A program made the position numbers and the translations under genes. 6,029 nucleotides of DNA, taken from positions 1 to 6,029 of the forward strand of contig WQZR01000060.1 of NCBI GenBank assembly GCA_009780625.1, given 5' to 3'. Numbering within the stretch: the first letter of the stretch is position 1; the number at the start of each line of letters is the position of its first letter. The notes below the pieces were generated by a model, which saw nothing but the letters and a program-made list of their open reading frames with translations, was not told the origin of the DNA and ran no database searches. The stretch comes from Bacillota bacterium (GTDB lineage: Bacteria > Bacillota > Clostridia > Christensenellales > UBA1242). Positions 5,001 through 6,029 of this stretch are shown in pieces.

Positions 5001-6029
5001 CTTAGAAATATGGTTGGAAATGCAAACTATAGACTTGTGAATAATATTGCACTTTCAACATCATGGAACACATCAAACTTTATGATAGGCGGGGGTGTTT
5101 TCAATGGAACACTTTTTGGCGACGGGTTCACAATCTCTGGGCTTAGAGTGACAGCAGATAATGAGGGTGAATTTGCATTCATCAGACAACTTGGTGTTGA
5201 TGGAAAAGTTATTGACTTAAATATTGTTGGAGCAACGCTTACTGCAAACGCATTCAGAGGTGATGTGGTTTTTGGTATAGTTGTTGCAGAAAACCTTGGG
5301 AGAGTTGAAAATGTTAGAGCAAGCGGAAGACTTGATATAAACAATGGCTACAGAGGAATACTAATTGCAGGTGGTGTTGTGGGAATTAACCACAGAGATG
5401 CAGAGATTATTAACAGTTCTGGAAGACTAGGTGTTTCAAATACTGGTGCAGTAAGTGGAGCACTTGGGTTTAGCGATATCAGTATTGGTGGACTTGTTGG
5501 ACACAACCACGGCGCAATTTCTGACATCGAATCTAACTTATTAGATGCGGACCCAGATGTGAATACACAGAACGCAGTTGATTTGACTCCAACTGGTGAA
5601 CTTAATATTGATTTTGCTGTTTCGTTTAATGCAATGTATGCAAATAGCCTTTTTGGAGGTGTTGTGGCATACAACACTGGAACAATAAGAAAACAAGTTG
5701 GTCTTTTGACAGAAAGAGGACTAAACGGAAGAGGAATTATTGGCGGCATTGCTGGAAAGGCTGAAAAAGTTACATTTATGGGTCCAGACTCATATGAGAT
5801 AGAGAGTTGGAACCGTGTTATTCAATCTATTGCGACAATGAATACAGCATCAGCGGGAATTGTTGGTGGTATTGTCGGTAGAGCCGAAGGTGCATATATT
5901 CAGAACAGTTCACTTATTTTAACAAGAGACAGACATATTAGAGGAACAACAGTAGGTGGTGTTGTTGGGGAAGCTTTTGATGGAACCGACATTTTTGAGA
6001 GTGCTGCAATTGGATTAATGCCAGCACGC
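2010..6029 (+). CDS. Large surface lipoprotein with Ig-like and GLUG-repeat regions, 3' end outside window
   Basis: I checked the frame through all 1340 codons to the window end and found no stop. Residues 1-23 are a lipoprotein signal: MKKK, a hydrophobic core and the lipobox LAAC with Cys23, so it should be anchored to the outer face of the membrane. AGAGGAG seven bases before the ATG decides the start. Residues about 28-130 look like a bacterial Ig-like (Big_2-type) domain, with the GAGTAQIIVIS pattern. A second resembles it, with ILPSNAT at 158-164. Residues about 350-980 are more beta-rich, Ig-like sequence without clear family marks. ELRNM to FTISGL (about 997-1045) is the usual lead-in to GLUG repeats, which fill the rest. 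Cys23 is the only cysteine, and lysine is almost absent after the signal. The likely role is adhesion or cell-surface binding; ligand unknown. This is inferred from architecture, not homology search. Confidence 0.9.
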   Translation, partial: MKKKWSSFIVAVFAFFFVFLAACQEPTQNIRISVSQASFSIEMSQVAAENRRTVNATVSGLPSGYSAELISIQSTSTGVVQILMNEVTRSGGTTTIPFVAVGAGTAQIIVISEGNRRATVDVEVSIPVSGMAFSSNFFDTNVLVRGAAYTLPSNALNILPSNATDTRVAFFLYRRIQTGEDFAFQRIMQLENNRSLSAAVTSDLPAGTYFITAVHEAINPATEQPFMARQEIRIINRLETNHIWLSDPGIPNIIASRLEAINLVRTGRAEKAEQQVTIRVDGLIGAGQVSVRHVPMPGEVLFTVNRVEANRFNIRHSDVNGETRIHFDVAPTEFSAFPEAWVRVSFPVSIVEEPTSISFNGRTGAGFSFIAYENIPQDFRVSVNPVTTRYTQMFIGIPQNQVANYRFTQRDPQTGVSSQLTFTARTGEGFSTNRYAEFTSGLELTVEALSNNTNSTTVTVHSGRDSDVRASISLSTGIFLTGLTLTDTTGTPIQTWARDTDLSDMEPIFMRRGAEFVFNITPVPIGANFASLNFAVEGNSSTVDIRHNPSRTQFVITGLEESPAAGTKIVANNGAFTMDIALSFFVFDPVVNPSSNIRLITETPQQNARIADMRTSTIGTTYMALRNRAGLATLPWIEAAAFSGTTRGGTITGVTYRILSDDNLTNIGFHPSARGPHTFDIHLPDGASTGDVFVEFEISFRNQFGDISTISRFLDITVVDEISESRVFFYNFLDAVESDGLTINRMTSATLVDYQDAGVHAVEQSITHIGLNLGAGITDRGVPIMPSQVTRIEFTTNVPAGLDILTIQPSLIAGQSLVFSILAGKLPVGAPSFSVVVLASITEFEGANAVTHTFRFTVHVSRAAVVEQIMLQGAHNRNGVNSFNLQGIGASHVFGVVTRPNLGIAGLGFEVDNEDGLTISRVNNNSFRITANEIGIYRVLIFPQNRYILDRAVFALNTFDFQQSHIRTSHNTRGIVELRIVVSDGDVIAHEIANEIELRNMVGNANYRLVNNIALSTSWNTSNFMIGGGVFNGTLFGDGFTISGLRVTADNEGEFAFIRQLGVDGKVIDLNIVGATLTANAFRGDVVFGIVVAENLGRVENVRASGRLDINNGYRGILIAGGVVGINHRDAEIINSSGRLGVSNTGAVSGALGFSDISIGGLVGHNHGAISDIESNLLDADPDVNTQNAVDLTPTGELNIDFAVSFNAMYANSLFGGVVAYNTGTIRKQVGLLTERGLNGRGIIGGIAGKAEKVTFMGPDSYEIESWNRVIQSIATMNTASAGIVGGIVGRAEGAYIQNSSLILTRDRHIRGTTVGGVVGEAFDGTDIFESAAIGLMPAR
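5271..5969 (+). repeat. GLUG-type protein repeats in the lipoprotein
   Basis: Seven degenerate copies of a G-G-(V/L/I)-(V/A)-G/A motif start near residues 1088, 1121, 1160, 1215, 1245, 1286 and 1316. Clear examples are GGVVGINHRDAEIINSSG, GGLVGHNHGAISDIES and GGVVAYNTGTIRKQVG. Spacing is 30-55 residues and each motif tends to be followed by N-x-G-x-I, the GLUG (Pfam) pattern found in bacterial surface proteins and predicted to form a beta-helix. The repeats reach the window edge and probably continue. Confidence 0.75.

Noticed and set aside
1..6029. CRISPR array, transposase or defence system
   Set aside because: No regularly spaced DNA repeats, no transposase-like or nuclease-like frame, and no terminal inverted repeats were seen; the repeats at 5271-5969 are protein-level repeats.

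Overview
The window looks like chromosome from a low-GC, Gram-positive-type bacterium (Bacillota-like, possibly an uncultured gut lineage). The evidence is AT-rich intergenic DNA, Shine-Dalgarno sites of the AGGAGG type, TATAAT-type promoters, hairpin-plus-T-run terminators, a tRNA with its CCA encoded, heavy use of AGA for Arg, and a large surface lipoprotein. Trp is read only from TGG and no TGA interrupts the long frame, so the standard bacterial code fits. The exact taxon cannot be fixed from this sequence.

Layout: (1) bases 1-118, minus strand, hold the first 39 codons of a small membrane protein that continues off the left edge. (2) A divergent promoter region at about 149-202 with a perfect 14-bp palindrome separates it from a plus-strand tRNA-Trp(CCA) at 228-301. 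The last bases of the tRNA are duplicated just downstream, next to two similar GTRA-tetraloop hairpins; the second hairpin is the terminator. (3) A 181-aa lysine-rich protein of unknown function lies at 421-966 with its own promoter and terminator. (4) A 69-aa minus-strand protein at 1002-1211 resembles a family of short Bacillota proteins of unknown function. (5) A 5-formyltetrahydrofolate cyclo-ligase lies at 1239-1823 and appears to be transcribed as a leaderless mRNA. (6) From 2010 to the right edge runs one uninterrupted frame of 1340 codons. It encodes a lipoprotein with Ig-like beta-sandwich regions followed by a GLUG-repeat (probable beta-helix) region. It is preceded by a leader of about 134 nt containing a hairpin and a possible 16-codon upstream ORF that ends one base before the lipoprotein start.

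These genes do not form an operon or an obvious joint system. Each appears to be its own transcription unit: separate promoters, nearly all with an extended TGn -10, and terminators after the tRNA, the 181-aa gene and the cyclo-ligase. The cyclo-ligase is housekeeping one-carbon metabolism, the tRNA is translation, and the lipoprotein is an envelope or adhesion-type protein. No mobile element, CRISPR array or defence system is visible. The points most worth a second look are the leaderless cyclo-ligase, the upstream ORF and hairpin before the lipoprotein, the near-absence of lysine in that lipoprotein, a 20-odd-base motif shared by two intergenic regions, and the duplicated tRNA tail.
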